From the NCBI RefSeq assembly GCF_000765825.2, contig NZ_JRPE02000005.1, positions 62,001 to 126,000 on the forward strand: DNA of 64,000 nucleotides, given 5' to 3'. Shown here in pieces: positions 8,782 to 18,053 of this stretch. How positions within the stretch are numbered: the first letter of the stretch is position 1; the number at the start of each line of letters is the position of its first letter. The notes under the pieces are model-generated. The model was not told where the DNA came from. It saw nothing but the letters and a program-made list of their open reading frames with translations, and ran no database searches. The position numbers and the translations under genes are program-made. This DNA comes from Helicobacter magdeburgensis. Its GTDB lineage: Bacteria > Campylobacterota > Campylobacteria > Campylobacterales > Helicobacteraceae.

Positions 8782-10038
8782 ATGCGAAACCCTCTCACAC
8801 TTTTAGAGATTCCAACACCCGCTTATGTCTTAGAAGAAGAAAGGCTTAATCACAATCTTAAAATCTTAGATTCTATCCAAAAGCAAAGTGGAGCAAAGAT
8901 TCTCCTAGCACTCAAAGGCTATGCGTTTTGGAGACGATTTGACACACTTAAACACACTCTAAGTGGAAGCACAGCAAGCGGACTATATGAAGCAAGACTA
9001 GGCTATGAAGAGATAGGCGGTAGGGCAAAACAAGGCAAACATAACGCACAAGATTCTAACACACAGCACAAAGAAATATGTGTCTTTTCCCCAGCTTACA
9101 AAGCAAGTGAGTTTGAATCCATCTTAGAATATGCTACGCATATTATTTTTAATTCCTTTAATCAATGGCAGAAGTTTAAGCCCCTAATAGATTCTAAAAA
9201 TCAAACACTCCTAACACAGAATCTTTCTCCCATTGAAGTGGGACTGCGTGTGAATCCGTTATATAGCGAGGTAGAGCCACCTATTTATAATCCTTGTGTG
9301 CCACTTTCCCGCTTAGGCATTACCCCAAGCGAATTTACAAAAGGTGTGCAGCAATATGGACTTCAAGGTATTGATGGGTTGCATTTTCACACACATTGTG
9401 AGCAAGATTCTGCCGCTCTTTCACGCACATTGCCGCATTTTGAAAAGTATTTTGAAATCTATCTTAAAAACAAAAAATGGGTGAATTTTGGTGGCGGACA
9501 TCACATCACTCGGGCAGATTATGACTGCGAGTTGCTTATCAATCTTATCAAAGATTTTAAGCAACGCCATAATGATATTGAGGTGTTTTTGGAGCCGGGC
9601 GAAGCAGTGGGGTGGCAGGTGGGCTTTCTTATAGGCGAGGTGGTTGATATTGTTGAAAATCAAGGCAAAGTAGCCATACTTGATGTGAGTGCGGCGGCTC
9701 ATATGCCCGATTGCCTTGAAATGCCCTACCGCCCTACCCTTTGCAAACTTAGTAAAAATGGCAATATAGAATCTGATAAAGGGATTAATGTCGCCCAATA
9801 TACTTATCGCTTAGGTGGTCCAACCTGCCTAGCTGGTGATGTTATAGGCGATTATAGCTTTGATACACCATTGCTTGTTGGCGATAGAATCATTTTTGAA
9901 GATATGCTCCACTACACGATTGTAAAAAACAATACCTTTAATGGAATCCCTCTACCCCTTCTTGGCGTGATTGACACAAATGGCAAGTTTGAGATTCTCA
10001 AACGCTTTGACTACACAGACTATAAGCAGAGAAATTAA
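8782..10038 (+). CDS. nspC: Carboxynorspermidine decarboxylase NspC
   Basis: PLP-dependent fold-III decarboxylase that converts carboxyspermidine or carboxynorspermidine to the polyamine. 418 residues. The PLP lysine is in LLALKGYAFW near residue 46, the His/Gly PLP-phosphate loops are GLHFHTHCE and NFGGGHHITRADYD, and VFLEPGEAVGW matches the family EPGEA block. The C-terminal Cys/Asp substrate region is LGGPTCLAGDVIGDY. It directly follows cheV1 and ends exactly where the dus gene begins. Confidence 0.95.
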   Translation: MRNPLTLLEIPTPAYVLEEERLNHNLKILDSIQKQSGAKILLALKGYAFWRRFDTLKHTLSGSTASGLYEARLGYEEIGGRAKQGKHNAQDSNTQHKEICVFSPAYKASEFESILEYATHIIFNSFNQWQKFKPLIDSKNQTLLTQNLSPIEVGLRVNPLYSEVEPPIYNPCVPLSRLGITPSEFTKGVQQYGLQGIDGLHFHTHCEQDSAALSRTLPHFEKYFEIYLKNKKWVNFGGGHHITRADYDCELLINLIKDFKQRHNDIEVFLEPGEAVGWQVGFLIGEVVDIVENQGKVAILDVSAAAHMPDCLEMPYRPTLCKLSKNGNIESDKGINVAQYTYRLGGPTCLAGDVIGDYSFDTPLLVGDRIIFEDMLHYTIVKNNTFNGIPLPLLGVIDTNGKFEILKRFDYTDYKQRN

Positions 10039-11025
10039 ATGATTGAATTTAAGAATCTTTTGATGTTAGCCCCTCTTGCAGGCTATACAGACTTGCCTTT
10101 TCGCAGCGTGGTTAAGGGCTTTGGCGTGGATATAACCGTGAGTGAGATGATAAGCTCTCACGCCCTTGTATATAGCAATAAACGCACGCTCAAAATGGCT
10201 GAAAAATCCCCACAAGAGCAGCCTTATAGCGTTCAAATCTCTGGCTCAAAAGAAGAAGTCATCAAACAAGCGGTTGAGATTCTAAACACTCAAAAGGGCA
10301 TTGATATTATTGATCTAAATTGTGGCTGCCCCGCCCCAAAGGTCGCAAATCACGGCAATGGAAGTGGATTGCTCAAAGATTTAAATCTACTAGTAAAAAT
10401 TGCTAATCTCATCAAAGAAAACGCTAAAACGCCTTACACAAGCTTAAAAGTCCGCCTTGGTTTTGATAAGAAGATTCCCAATGAGATAGCTCAAGCCCTT
10501 AAAGATGTCAAATCTGATTTTGTCGTAGTGCACGGACGCACGAGAGCAGATGGCTACAAAAAAGAAAAGATTGATTATGATGCTATCGCACATATTAAGC
10601 AAAATGTCCCTATGCCCCTTATTGCTAATGGCGAGATTGATAGCGTGGAAAAAGCCCAAAAAGTGCTAGAGCATACCGGTGCAAATGGTGTAATGATAGG
10701 ACGAGCTGCTATTACTTCGCCGTGGATTTTTTGGCAGATTAGAAATAATACACACGAGATTCCCCCCATTGTGAAAAAAGAGCTTGTATTAGAGCATTTT
10801 AATAAAATGATAGAATTTTATGGGGAAAGGGGGGCGATTATGTTTCGCAAGAATCTCCACGCCTACACCAAAGGACACGAGGGTGCGAGTGAGTTTAGAA
10901 ACCTTATCAATAGCTTAAGTGATGTAAAGCAAATCACGCAACATATTGAAAATTTCTTTTCACATAATCAAATGGTAACACATAACTTCCCCCAGCTCGT
11001 GCATCTTAACAAAAGGACTAGCTAA
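10039..11025 (+). CDS. dus: tRNA-dihydrouridine synthase, DusB-like
   Basis: FMN enzyme that reduces specific uridines in the tRNA D-loop. 328 residues. N-terminal FMN motif LAPLAGYTDLPFR, SEMISSHAL, active cysteine in LNCGCPAPKV, VHGRTR, ANGEID and GVMIGRAA are all in the family order. It starts on the base after nspC ends and its stop overlaps the next start by one base, so it is translationally linked on both sides. Which uridine it modifies cannot be read from the sequence. Confidence 0.94.
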   Translation: MIEFKNLLMLAPLAGYTDLPFRSVVKGFGVDITVSEMISSHALVYSNKRTLKMAEKSPQEQPYSVQISGSKEEVIKQAVEILNTQKGIDIIDLNCGCPAPKVANHGNGSGLLKDLNLLVKIANLIKENAKTPYTSLKVRLGFDKKIPNEIAQALKDVKSDFVVVHGRTRADGYKKEKIDYDAIAHIKQNVPMPLIANGEIDSVEKAQKVLEHTGANGVMIGRAAITSPWIFWQIRNNTHEIPPIVKKELVLEHFNKMIEFYGERGAIMFRKNLHAYTKGHEGASEFRNLINSLSDVKQITQHIENFFSHNQMVTHNFPQLVHLNKRTS

Positions 11026-11762
11026 TGAGAATCTTATTTTGCCTTATGCTTTTATGTTCCACATTTGCCCTTGCTAGTGAAAATGAGCAAATAGATAAAG
11101 ACAATGCAGAACCTACTCTCTCTCCGCTCGTGCAATCAATCCGCCAAGCGGATTCACTCTTTTATCAAGGTGTAACACGCTGGAGTAAAAATAGTGATGA
11201 GGCAAGTGATTTTCTAAAAAAAGCCTGTGATAATAAACATCCGGGTGCTTGTCTTTATCTCGGCAACTACTATGAAATCAAATCCAAGGATAAAAAAGAT
11301 TCTAAAGCAAATCTAGAAAAATCCCAGCAGTTCTATCAACTAGGCTATGAAAACAGTATAGAAGCGTGTAAAGAGGGAGCTGTGGAGTGGTGCTCTATCC
11401 AAGCGGTAGCACTTGTTGATGGACACGGCGTAGCAAAGGATATTCAAAAGGGCTTAGAATACCTTGAGATTTTGTGTGAGCGTGATATGGAAAATGCGTG
11501 TTTTATGCTTGGGACTTATTATTTTTATGGTGTGAATGTCAAGCAGGATTTGCAAAAAAGCAAGGAATTTACGCAAAAAGCCCTTGAGCTAGATTCACAA
11601 GCTTGTGATGAAAACCGCTTATATGCGTGTGTACTTAGTGCCGAGATTTACCAACAAGGGCTAAATACCCCTCAAGATTTGACAAAAGCCAAGCTCCTTT
11701 ACTCTCGTGCGTGTGAAATGGATAATCAATTTGCTTGTGATTATGTGAAGAAACTTAAATAA
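11025..11762 (+). CDS. Secreted Sel1-repeat cysteine-rich protein (Hcp family)
   Basis: 245 residues. Residues 1-17 are a signal peptide (ending TFALAS). From about residue 40 there are roughly five Sel1-like alpha/alpha repeats of about 36 residues, each carrying a spaced Cys pair of the form AC(7-8)AC: ACDNKHPGAC, ACKEGAVEWC, LCERDMENAC, ACDENRLYAC and ACEMDNQFAC. This is the pattern of Helicobacter cysteine-rich proteins, exported proteins with disulphide-locked repeats implicated in host interaction. Its start overlaps the dus stop. A convergent transporter gene ends 1 base after it. Confidence 0.92.
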   Translation: MRILFCLMLLCSTFALASENEQIDKDNAEPTLSPLVQSIRQADSLFYQGVTRWSKNSDEASDFLKKACDNKHPGACLYLGNYYEIKSKDKKDSKANLEKSQQFYQLGYENSIEACKEGAVEWCSIQAVALVDGHGVAKDIQKGLEYLEILCERDMENACFMLGTYYFYGVNVKQDLQKSKEFTQKALELDSQACDENRLYACVLSAEIYQQGLNTPQDLTKAKLLYSRACEMDNQFACDYVKKLK

Positions 11763-11763
11763 T

Positions 11764-12981
11764 TTACACTTGCCTAAACTTCCTAAACACTTTCGCAAAG
11801 CCCATAGCACTCACAAAATATAACGCCGCAAAAGCACATATCCCACTTGCCACAAAGCCAATAGATTCTATCCCAAAATGCGTATATGCCAAGCCGCCAA
11901 TCAACGCCCCACTGCCTATGCCAACATTAAAAATACCTGAAAAAATACTCATTGCTACCGCCGTAGCATTTGGCACAGCGGCAATCACTTGGGATTGAAA
12001 AATCACACCAAAAAGCATAAAGCACAGCCCCCACACCGCACAAAGTAGCGTGGTAGCTAGACTAGATTCACTCACAACATACAACAAAAGCATACTAAAA
12101 CCCAAACCAAAAAGGCTAAGACGCACAAAGGCTAAATGAAATCTCTCATAGAATCTTGCAAATAGCACACTCCCTACCACACCCATAAGCCCAAACAAAC
12201 ACAAGATAAAAGTAACAGAGTTAGCCCTAAACCCCGCCACATTCTCCAAAAATGGCTCAATATAAGTATATGCGCTAAAATGTCCGCTCACAAATACAAG
12301 CGTGAGAAAGCAAATCTTCATAAATGCCTTATTTTGCAGAAGTGTAGGAAGCGTTTTTAGCGAAATGTTTTGCGTATTTGGCATAGTAGGAAACACCCGC
12401 CAGAAAGCAATGCCAACACACAACGCCACAAGCCCAATACACAAAAAGCTCACTCGCCAATCCACATACAGCCCTATCATACGCCCAAGCGGCAGCCCAG
12501 CAATCATAGCAAGAGAGCTACCTGTAATCACAAAGCCTAACGCACTGCTTTGCTTACCCTTTGGGGCAGCACGCACCGCCATAACAGAAGCGATAGACCA
12601 AAAGAGTGCGTGGGATAGGGCTACGCCTATGCGAGAGGCTACAAGCATAATGAAATTTTGTGATAAAGCAGAGATGGAATGACTAAGCACAAATACAGCG
12701 ATGACGCCTAACATAAGGGATTTGAGATTGCTTTGTGCAAAATAGAGCATAAGCGGCAAGGACGCAAGGGCTACTACCCACGCATAGATAGTTAGCATTA
12801 CCCCAACTTCAGAATCACTCATAGAAAAGTCATTGCCAATCGCACCTAAAAGCCCAATAGGTATAAACTCTGAAGTATTAAAGATAAACGCACCAAAAGT
12901 AACGCACAAAACAGGCAACCAAGCAAAAATGCTAGAATCCTGATTGAAACTTTTGAAGCCTTTATGACACTTATCTTGCAT
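11764..12981 (-). CDS. MFS transporter, sugar-efflux/drug-proton antiporter type (SotB/AraJ-like)
   Basis: 405 residues with about twelve transmembrane segments. The N-terminal segment FIFNTSEFIPIGLLGAIGND, then ANSEVG-type loop (here SDSEVGVMLTIYAW) and GR-type loop after TM2 are characteristic of the AraJ/SotB/YdhP branch of the DHA1 family, proton-coupled exporters of sugars, arabinose or drugs. The substrate cannot be deduced. The start overlaps the rny stop by 11 bases, so it is the downstream gene of a cyclo-ligase-rny-MFS unit. Confidence 0.88.
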   Translation of the reverse strand: MQDKCHKGFKSFNQDSSIFAWLPVLCVTFGAFIFNTSEFIPIGLLGAIGNDFSMSDSEVGVMLTIYAWVVALASLPLMLYFAQSNLKSLMLGVIAVFVLSHSISALSQNFIMLVASRIGVALSHALFWSIASVMAVRAAPKGKQSSALGFVITGSSLAMIAGLPLGRMIGLYVDWRVSFLCIGLVALCVGIAFWRVFPTMPNTQNISLKTLPTLLQNKAFMKICFLTLVFVSGHFSAYTYIEPFLENVAGFRANSVTFILCLFGLMGVVGSVLFARFYERFHLAFVRLSLFGLGFSMLLLYVVSESSLATTLLCAVWGLCFMLFGVIFQSQVIAAVPNATAVAMSIFSGIFNVGIGSGALIGGLAYTHFGIESIGFVASGICAFAALYFVSAMGFAKVFRKFRQV

Positions 12982-14542
12982 ATTCCACAGCCCTTAGCTC
13001 TCGTATTACGCTGACTTTAATTTCACCCGGATATTGTAAATTAGATTCTATCTCTTTGGCTATCTCGCGTGCTAACACAACACTTTGCTCATCACTGACC
13101 AAATCCGCCCTTACAATCACACGCACTTCTCTACCCGCATTAATAGCATAGGCTTGTTTCACGCCGATTTTATCCATCGCAATATTTTCAATATCCTGCA
13201 TTCTTTTTAGGAAATTTTCAAGCACTTCACGCCTAGCCCCCGGTCTCGCAGCAGATAACGCATCTGCTGCGCACACAGCAGCACATTCTATGCTTTTTAT
13301 CTCCTCATAGCCGTGATGAGCTTTGATAGCATTAATCACCACAGGGTGTTCTTTATAGCAAGTGCAAACCTCAACACCCAAATCCACGTGGCTACCGCCA
13401 AGCTCTTGAGTCAGTGCCTTGCCTATATCGTGTAAGATTCCAGCCCTTCGTGCAAGTTTCTCATCTCCGCCAAGCTCTCCAGCGATAATGGCTGCGAGAT
13501 TTGCCACTTCAATAGAATGCCCAAGTGCATTTTGCCCAAAAGACGCACGATAACGCATTTTGCCAAGCAAAAATTTCAATTCTGGGTGCATATAGCCAAG
13601 CCCCATATCAAGCACGATATTTTCGCCATCTTGACGCATTTGCTCATCCATTTCATTTTTAATGCGTTCATACACTTCCTCAATGCGTGAAGGCTGAATC
13701 CTGCCATCTTCCACAAGGCTTTCAATCGTGCGTGTAGCAATGGCTCTGCGGTAGAGATTAAAACTGCTTAAAATAATGCTACAAGGCGTATCATCAATGA
13801 TGACATCTACCCCGCTAATAAGCTCCAAAGTCTTAATATTCCGCCCTTCCTTACCAATAATGCGTCCCTTTAGCTCATCATTTGGGAGATTGACAACATT
13901 CACTAAGCGTTCAGTAGCAAACTCACCCGCATAACGCGTAGTAGCTTGGGCAAGGATATAATTTGCCTTTTTTTTGGCTTCATCTTTTGCCTCCCTCTCA
14001 TATCTACGGATAAGCATAGCCTTTTCATCAGCAAGCTCTTCTTCAAGATGCGAAAGCAAAATGCTCGTGGCTTCCTCTCTACTCATTTTTGCGTGATTTG
14101 CTATAAGATTTAGCATTTCTTTTTTTGCATTTTGATATTCAAGCTTGAGCTTATCCTGCTCACTTTGGGAACGCAAAACTTTGATTTTAAGCTCGGCAAT
14201 TTCCTGCTTTTCTTTCTCAACTTGCTGTTTTTGATGATTGAGCTGTTGGTAGCGACATTGCTCTTCTTTCTCAAACTCCGCCCAAGCAGATTCATATTCT
14301 TTTTTTAGCCTAGCACTCTCTTTGTCAAATTGCTGCTGGAGCCTAAGCTGTTCTTCTTTAATATGAATCTTATGATCTTTGAGCTTTTCTTGTGCCTCAT
14401 ACTCAATCGCCTTTGCCTTTGCTTTGGCTTGCTCTATAATCACTTGGGAGTGAGAGTTAAAAATCTTTCTTGTGATAAGATATACACTCACGCCCACCAA
14501 TAATGCGAAGGTTATACCGCCTATTACATACCATACTTCCAT
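12971..14542 (-). CDS. rny: Ribonuclease Y
   Basis: Membrane-anchored endoribonuclease that starts mRNA decay. 523 residues: N-terminal transmembrane helix (residues 3-24), a long coiled coil rich in Lys/Glu/Gln (about 30-195), a KH domain with GRIIGKEGRNIKTLE, and an HD domain with HDIGKA and HHGYEE. Length and domain order are those of the family. Its first 86 bases overlap the end of the upstream cyclo-ligase gene, an unusually long overlap. The start is needed for the membrane anchor, so I keep it. Confidence 0.96.
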   Translation of the reverse strand: MEVWYVIGGITFALLVGVSVYLITRKIFNSHSQVIIEQAKAKAKAIEYEAQEKLKDHKIHIKEEQLRLQQQFDKESARLKKEYESAWAEFEKEEQCRYQQLNHQKQQVEKEKQEIAELKIKVLRSQSEQDKLKLEYQNAKKEMLNLIANHAKMSREEATSILLSHLEEELADEKAMLIRRYEREAKDEAKKKANYILAQATTRYAGEFATERLVNVVNLPNDELKGRIIGKEGRNIKTLELISGVDVIIDDTPCSIILSSFNLYRRAIATRTIESLVEDGRIQPSRIEEVYERIKNEMDEQMRQDGENIVLDMGLGYMHPELKFLLGKMRYRASFGQNALGHSIEVANLAAIIAGELGGDEKLARRAGILHDIGKALTQELGGSHVDLGVEVCTCYKEHPVVINAIKAHHGYEEIKSIECAAVCAADALSAARPGARREVLENFLKRMQDIENIAMDKIGVKQAYAINAGREVRVIVRADLVSDEQSVVLAREIAKEIESNLQYPGEIKVSVIRELRAVEYAR

Positions 14543-15122
14543 TGTGCTTCCTTAAACATAAAGCCGATGGGGTTACAAAACAATCTCCTTGCACATCATA
14601 AGATTCTGTAATCACGCTTGGAGTGTAGTTTGGACTTCTTGCTACAAAAATAACATAAACTTTTTTCTTCAGGCAAGACATAAATCTATCATACATACCC
14701 TTGCCAAAACCAATCCGCCTAAAATCCTTATCTATCCCTAAAACAGGGATAATCACCGCATCAACTTTTATTAAATTAAATGTAGAATTATTTGACTCAT
14801 AAATGCCAAAGACATTTTTTTGCAATGGCATTCGCAATGGTATCATTTTAAAATAAAATTCTTGTATATAAGGCACAAAAACACGATATTTTTTTTTGCG
14901 AAGCGTGGAGATGAGCGGGAAAATATTCACTTCATTGCCAAAAGGCATATACACAAGCACATTTTTTACGCTCTTTTGCCTTAAGATTCTAAAAAGTGCG
15001 GGATTTAACGCCCTATCTTGCAGTGAAGCATAACGCGTTTTATATCTCAAAAACACTTTTGCTGCTTTTCTAAAGTCTTGTTTGGTAATTATTAATCCTT
15101 TTTTTAGATATAATGATAGCAC
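14457..15122 (-). CDS. 5-formyltetrahydrofolate cyclo-ligase family protein
   Basis: ATP-dependent enzyme that recycles 5-formyl-THF to 5,10-methenyl-THF. The central blocks VYMPFGNEVNI, VDAVIIPVLGIDKDFRRIG and FGKGMYDRF match the family. Family members end soon after the DVxxD-x-VTP block (here DVQGDCFVTP); about 30 further residues here read into the rny gene and are probably neutral. The start is unclear: ATG at 15122 has no good ribosome-binding site, whereas AAAGGA lies 6 bases before an ATT codon giving Ile-Thr-Lys-Gln, so a rare ATT start about 33 bases downstream is possible. Confidence 0.85.
   Translation of the reverse strand: MLSLYLKKGLIITKQDFRKAAKVFLRYKTRYASLQDRALNPALFRILRQKSVKNVLVYMPFGNEVNIFPLISTLRKKKYRVFVPYIQEFYFKMIPLRMPLQKNVFGIYESNNSTFNLIKVDAVIIPVLGIDKDFRRIGFGKGMYDRFMSCLKKKVYVIFVARSPNYTPSVITESYDVQGDCFVTPSALCLRKHNGSMVCNRRYNLRIIGGRECISYHKKDF
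15109..15114 (+). promoter_or_regulatory. Consensus -10 element for the thioredoxin-like lipoprotein operon
   Basis: A perfect TATAAT, 33 bases before the lipoprotein ATG at 15148, in the junction between divergent genes. A GGAG ribosome-binding site follows. It should drive lipoprotein-ftsY-radA. Confidence 0.55.
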
Positions 15123-15147
15123 AAAACCTATACTTTGGAGAGAAGCA

Positions 15148-15822
15148 ATGCAGTTTTTACAGATTCTACCAAGACAATCTCATCTTAAAATTTTGCTTAT
15201 ATGTGTGGCAATGGCGGTGTTTTTGAGTGCGTGTAGTGATGAAGGTGATAAGGACAGAGATGTTTTTGGATTTCAAGGCGGAGGGCAAGATAAGATTCTC
15301 AATATTGAAGTTACAAACACACAAAATGAATCTTTGAAGTTTAAAACAAACCAAACCCAAAGTGTATTCCAAACCAAAGATGAGCATCCAACCTTGCTTT
15401 TTTTTATCTCCAAAGACTGCACACAATGCCAAGATGAACTGCTCCATATCCTTGATTTACACAATAAATACCAAGAGTTTATATCCATTGTTGCCATTAG
15501 CCCAAAAGAAGATTTACAAGCCTTACAAGAACAAATCAATGCTATCAACCCAAGATTCAAGCTCTATGCCCCAAATGATGATAAGAATCTGCTCAATTTC
15601 CTAAGCAAAGATGAGAAATCTAGCTACATTGCTCTCTATGATAAGCAAGGTGAAAAGGTCATTGACTATGTGGGATTAGTGCCTGAAGAGATGGTAGAGC
15701 TTGACATACGCTATCTTATCCAAGATAAGCTTGATGCAAAAGCACAAGATGAGATTGAAATCCTTGATAATATCCCGCAAGAGCAAGATTCAAATCCAGC
15801 CCAAACTCAAGAGCAAAAATGA
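15148..15822 (+). CDS. Lipoprotein with thioredoxin-like fold (TlpA/ResA type)
   Basis: Probably a periplasmic, membrane-tethered thiol-disulphide protein. With ATG at 15148 (GGAGAGAAG just upstream) the protein is 224 residues and begins with a lipoprotein signal peptide ending LSAC; an open frame extends upstream to 15082 but spoils the signal. Residues about 55-195 form a thioredoxin-like domain with the redox motif CTQC in ISKDCTQCQDE. The C-terminal tail is acidic and Gln-rich. Its stop overlaps the ftsY start by 4 bases. The redox partner is unknown. Confidence 0.82.
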   Translation: MQFLQILPRQSHLKILLICVAMAVFLSACSDEGDKDRDVFGFQGGGQDKILNIEVTNTQNESLKFKTNQTQSVFQTKDEHPTLLFFISKDCTQCQDELLHILDLHNKYQEFISIVAISPKEDLQALQEQINAINPRFKLYAPNDDKNLLNFLSKDEKSSYIALYDKQGEKVIDYVGLVPEEMVELDIRYLIQDKLDAKAQDEIEILDNIPQEQDSNPAQTQEQK

Positions 15823-16691
15823 TTCTAACGCTTAGCAAAACTCTCCAAAAAACCACGCAAAATATCGCTTCACTGCTTAGCTCAAAAAAAGACAAGCTAA
15901 GCAAAGATGAGCTAGAAGAGATTTTGATTGAATGCGATATAGACTATGAGCTTGTAGAATCTATTTTAGATTCTCTGCCTCCTTATGTCTCTAAAGACGC
16001 ACTGCATAAAGCCCTAATCACCCTGCTTGAGATTGAATCTTCCCCCTTACTAGAAAATGCAGATTCTATTAAACCCCTTGTTACATTAATCGTTGGCGTA
16101 AATGGGGCGGGCAAAACTACAAGCATTGCCAAACTCGCACATCTTGCACAAAAAGAAGGCAAAAAGGTAATGTTAGCCGCTGGGGATACTTTCCGCGCAG
16201 CTGCCATTGAGCAAATTAAGCTTTGGGGTGAAAGGCTTAGTATCCCTGTGATTGCCACACAGCATATGCACGACCCAAGTGCGGTTGCCTTTGATAGCAT
16301 TAATTCCGCTTTGGCAAGAAATATTGATGAGCTTTACATTGACACAGCAGGGCGATTGCATAATCAAACAAATCTCAATAATGAGCTTTTAAAAATCGTG
16401 CGTGTCTGTCAAAAAGCCCTGCGAGATTTGCCTTTAAGAAAATTCCTTGTGCTTGATGGCACACAGGGAAGCTCCGCGATTAATCAAGCTAAGGCATTTT
16501 CACAAAATATTACATTTGATGGCATTATCATCACAAAGCTTGATGGCACAAGCAAGGGAGGGGCGATTTTTAGCATTGTAAGTGAGCTTAAAATCCCCAT
16601 TTGTTTCATAGGTGTGGGCGAAAAAGCGACTGATTTATTGAAATTTGACAAACAAGAATATGTGAAGATTCTGCTTGATAGTATTTTTTAA
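15819..16691 (+). CDS. ftsY: Signal recognition particle receptor FtsY
   Basis: SRP-type GTPase that docks SRP-ribosome complexes at the inner membrane. 290 residues, the short form without a long acidic A domain. It has the N-helical bundle (about 1-85) and the NG GTPase domain with G1 [22 protein letters not shown]3 DTAGR, G4 [10 protein letters not shown] and the closing GVGEKATDL. The overlap with the lipoprotein gene and the 9-base gap to radA indicate one operon. Confidence 0.96.
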   Translation: MILTLSKTLQKTTQNIASLLSSKKDKLSKDELEEILIECDIDYELVESILDSLPPYVSKDALHKALITLLEIESSPLLENADSIKPLVTLIVGVNGAGKTTSIAKLAHLAQKEGKKVMLAAGDTFRAAAIEQIKLWGERLSIPVIATQHMHDPSAVAFDSINSALARNIDELYIDTAGRLHNQTNLNNELLKIVRVCQKALRDLPLRKFLVLDGTQGSSAINQAKAFSQNITFDGIIITKLDGTSKGGAIFSIVSELKIPICFIGVGEKATDLLKFDKQEYVKILLDSIF

Positions 16692-16700
16692 GGCTTTAAG

Positions 16701-18038
16701 GTGGCAAAAAAAAGTGTAGTTTTTGAATGTCAATTTTGCGGTTGGCAAAGCCCAAAGTGGCTTGGAAAATGTAGCAGTTGCGGGAGTTGGGATAGTTTAG
16801 TTGAGCTTAAAGGTGAAATGAAAAAATATAGCCTTGCAAGTCAAAAGCTAAATCCTACAACCCACGCTATCCCCATTACAGAAGTTCAATTTGAATCTAT
16901 TCAGCATTTTACTTCCCACGAAGAAGAGCTTGATATTGTGCTAGGCGGAGGCATTGTGTCCGGTGGGCTATACCTTATCGGCGGCAGTCCGGGTGTTGGC
17001 AAATCTACGCTTTTATTAAAAATTGCAGGGAATCTTGCAGAAAAATCAAAGCTTAAGATTCTCTATGTAAGTGGGGAAGAGAGTGCGGGGCAGATTAAAA
17101 TGCGTTCCACTCGGCTGGGTGCTGTGAGTGAAAATCTCTTTTTGTTAAATGAAATTGATTTAAGTAGCATTACACAAGCTCTAAATGAGCGGGAATACAG
17201 CCTATGCGTGATAGATTCTATCCAAACGATATATTCCACGGAAATCACTTCCGCGCCCGGCAGTGTTTCACAAGTGCGTGAAGTTACCTTTGCCCTTATG
17301 CGACTTGCCAAGGAGCGAAATATCAGTATCTTTATCATCGGGCATATCACAAAAGAAGGCTCCATTGCCGGACCTAGAATCTTGGAGCATATGGTTGATT
17401 GTGTGCTGTATTTTGAAGGCGACCCAAGTAAAGAGCTAAGAATGCTAAGGGGATTTAAAAATCGCTTTGGCACAACAAGTGAAATTGGAATCTTTGAGAT
17501 GAAAGAATGTGGGCTTGTGAGTGCCAAAAACGCTTCAAGGCTTTTTTTCAATCAGCGTTCAGCCCAAGCTGGAAGTGCTGTGGCTGTGCCACTTGAGGGG
17601 AGTAGGGCTATTGTCATTGAGATTCAAGCCCTTGTGAGTGAATCTGCCTATCCTAAACGCTCTTGCACAGGCTTTGATACTAACCGGTTGAATATGCTTT
17701 TAGCTCTTTTGGAGCGAAAACTTGATATACCACTTGGGCGATATGATGTGTTTGTAAATGTCGTAGGTGGCATAAAGATAAGTGAGCCAAGTGCGGATTT
17801 AGCCGTTATTGCAAGTATTATCTCAAGCTTTAAAAATCGTCCGCTTAGTCCTAAAACTGCCTTTGTAGGTGAAGTCTCGCTTGTTGGCGATATACGCGAA
17901 GTTGGCAATATTGAGATAAGACTAAAAGAGCTAGAAAACTATGGTTTTGAAAAAGTTATCCTTGCTAAAAAGCCCAAAAATGCAGCAATCAAATGCTTTG
18001 AAGCAAATGAAGTGAGTAAGATTCTAGAGTGGATGTAG
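16701..18038 (+). CDS. radA: DNA repair protein RadA
   Basis: RecA-related helicase that promotes branch migration in recombination. 445 residues, GTG start at 16701 with AAGG just upstream. The N-terminal zinc finger is CQFCGW then CSSCGSW, the Walker A is GGSPGVGKST, the RadA-specific KNRFG motif is in GFKNRFGTTSE, and the C-terminal Lon-protease-like domain holds VGGIKISEPSADLAV. Complete and of normal length. Relevant to natural transformation, which is common in this genus. Confidence 0.96.
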   Translation: MAKKSVVFECQFCGWQSPKWLGKCSSCGSWDSLVELKGEMKKYSLASQKLNPTTHAIPITEVQFESIQHFTSHEEELDIVLGGGIVSGGLYLIGGSPGVGKSTLLLKIAGNLAEKSKLKILYVSGEESAGQIKMRSTRLGAVSENLFLLNEIDLSSITQALNEREYSLCVIDSIQTIYSTEITSAPGSVSQVREVTFALMRLAKERNISIFIIGHITKEGSIAGPRILEHMVDCVLYFEGDPSKELRMLRGFKNRFGTTSEIGIFEMKECGLVSAKNASRLFFNQRSAQAGSAVAVPLEGSRAIVIEIQALVSESAYPKRSCTGFDTNRLNMLLALLERKLDIPLGRYDVFVNVVGGIKISEPSADLAVIASIISSFKNRPLSPKTAFVGEVSLVGDIREVGNIEIRLKELENYGFEKVILAKKPKNAAIKCFEANEVSKILEWM

Positions 18039-18053
18039 AATCGGCCACGCCCA

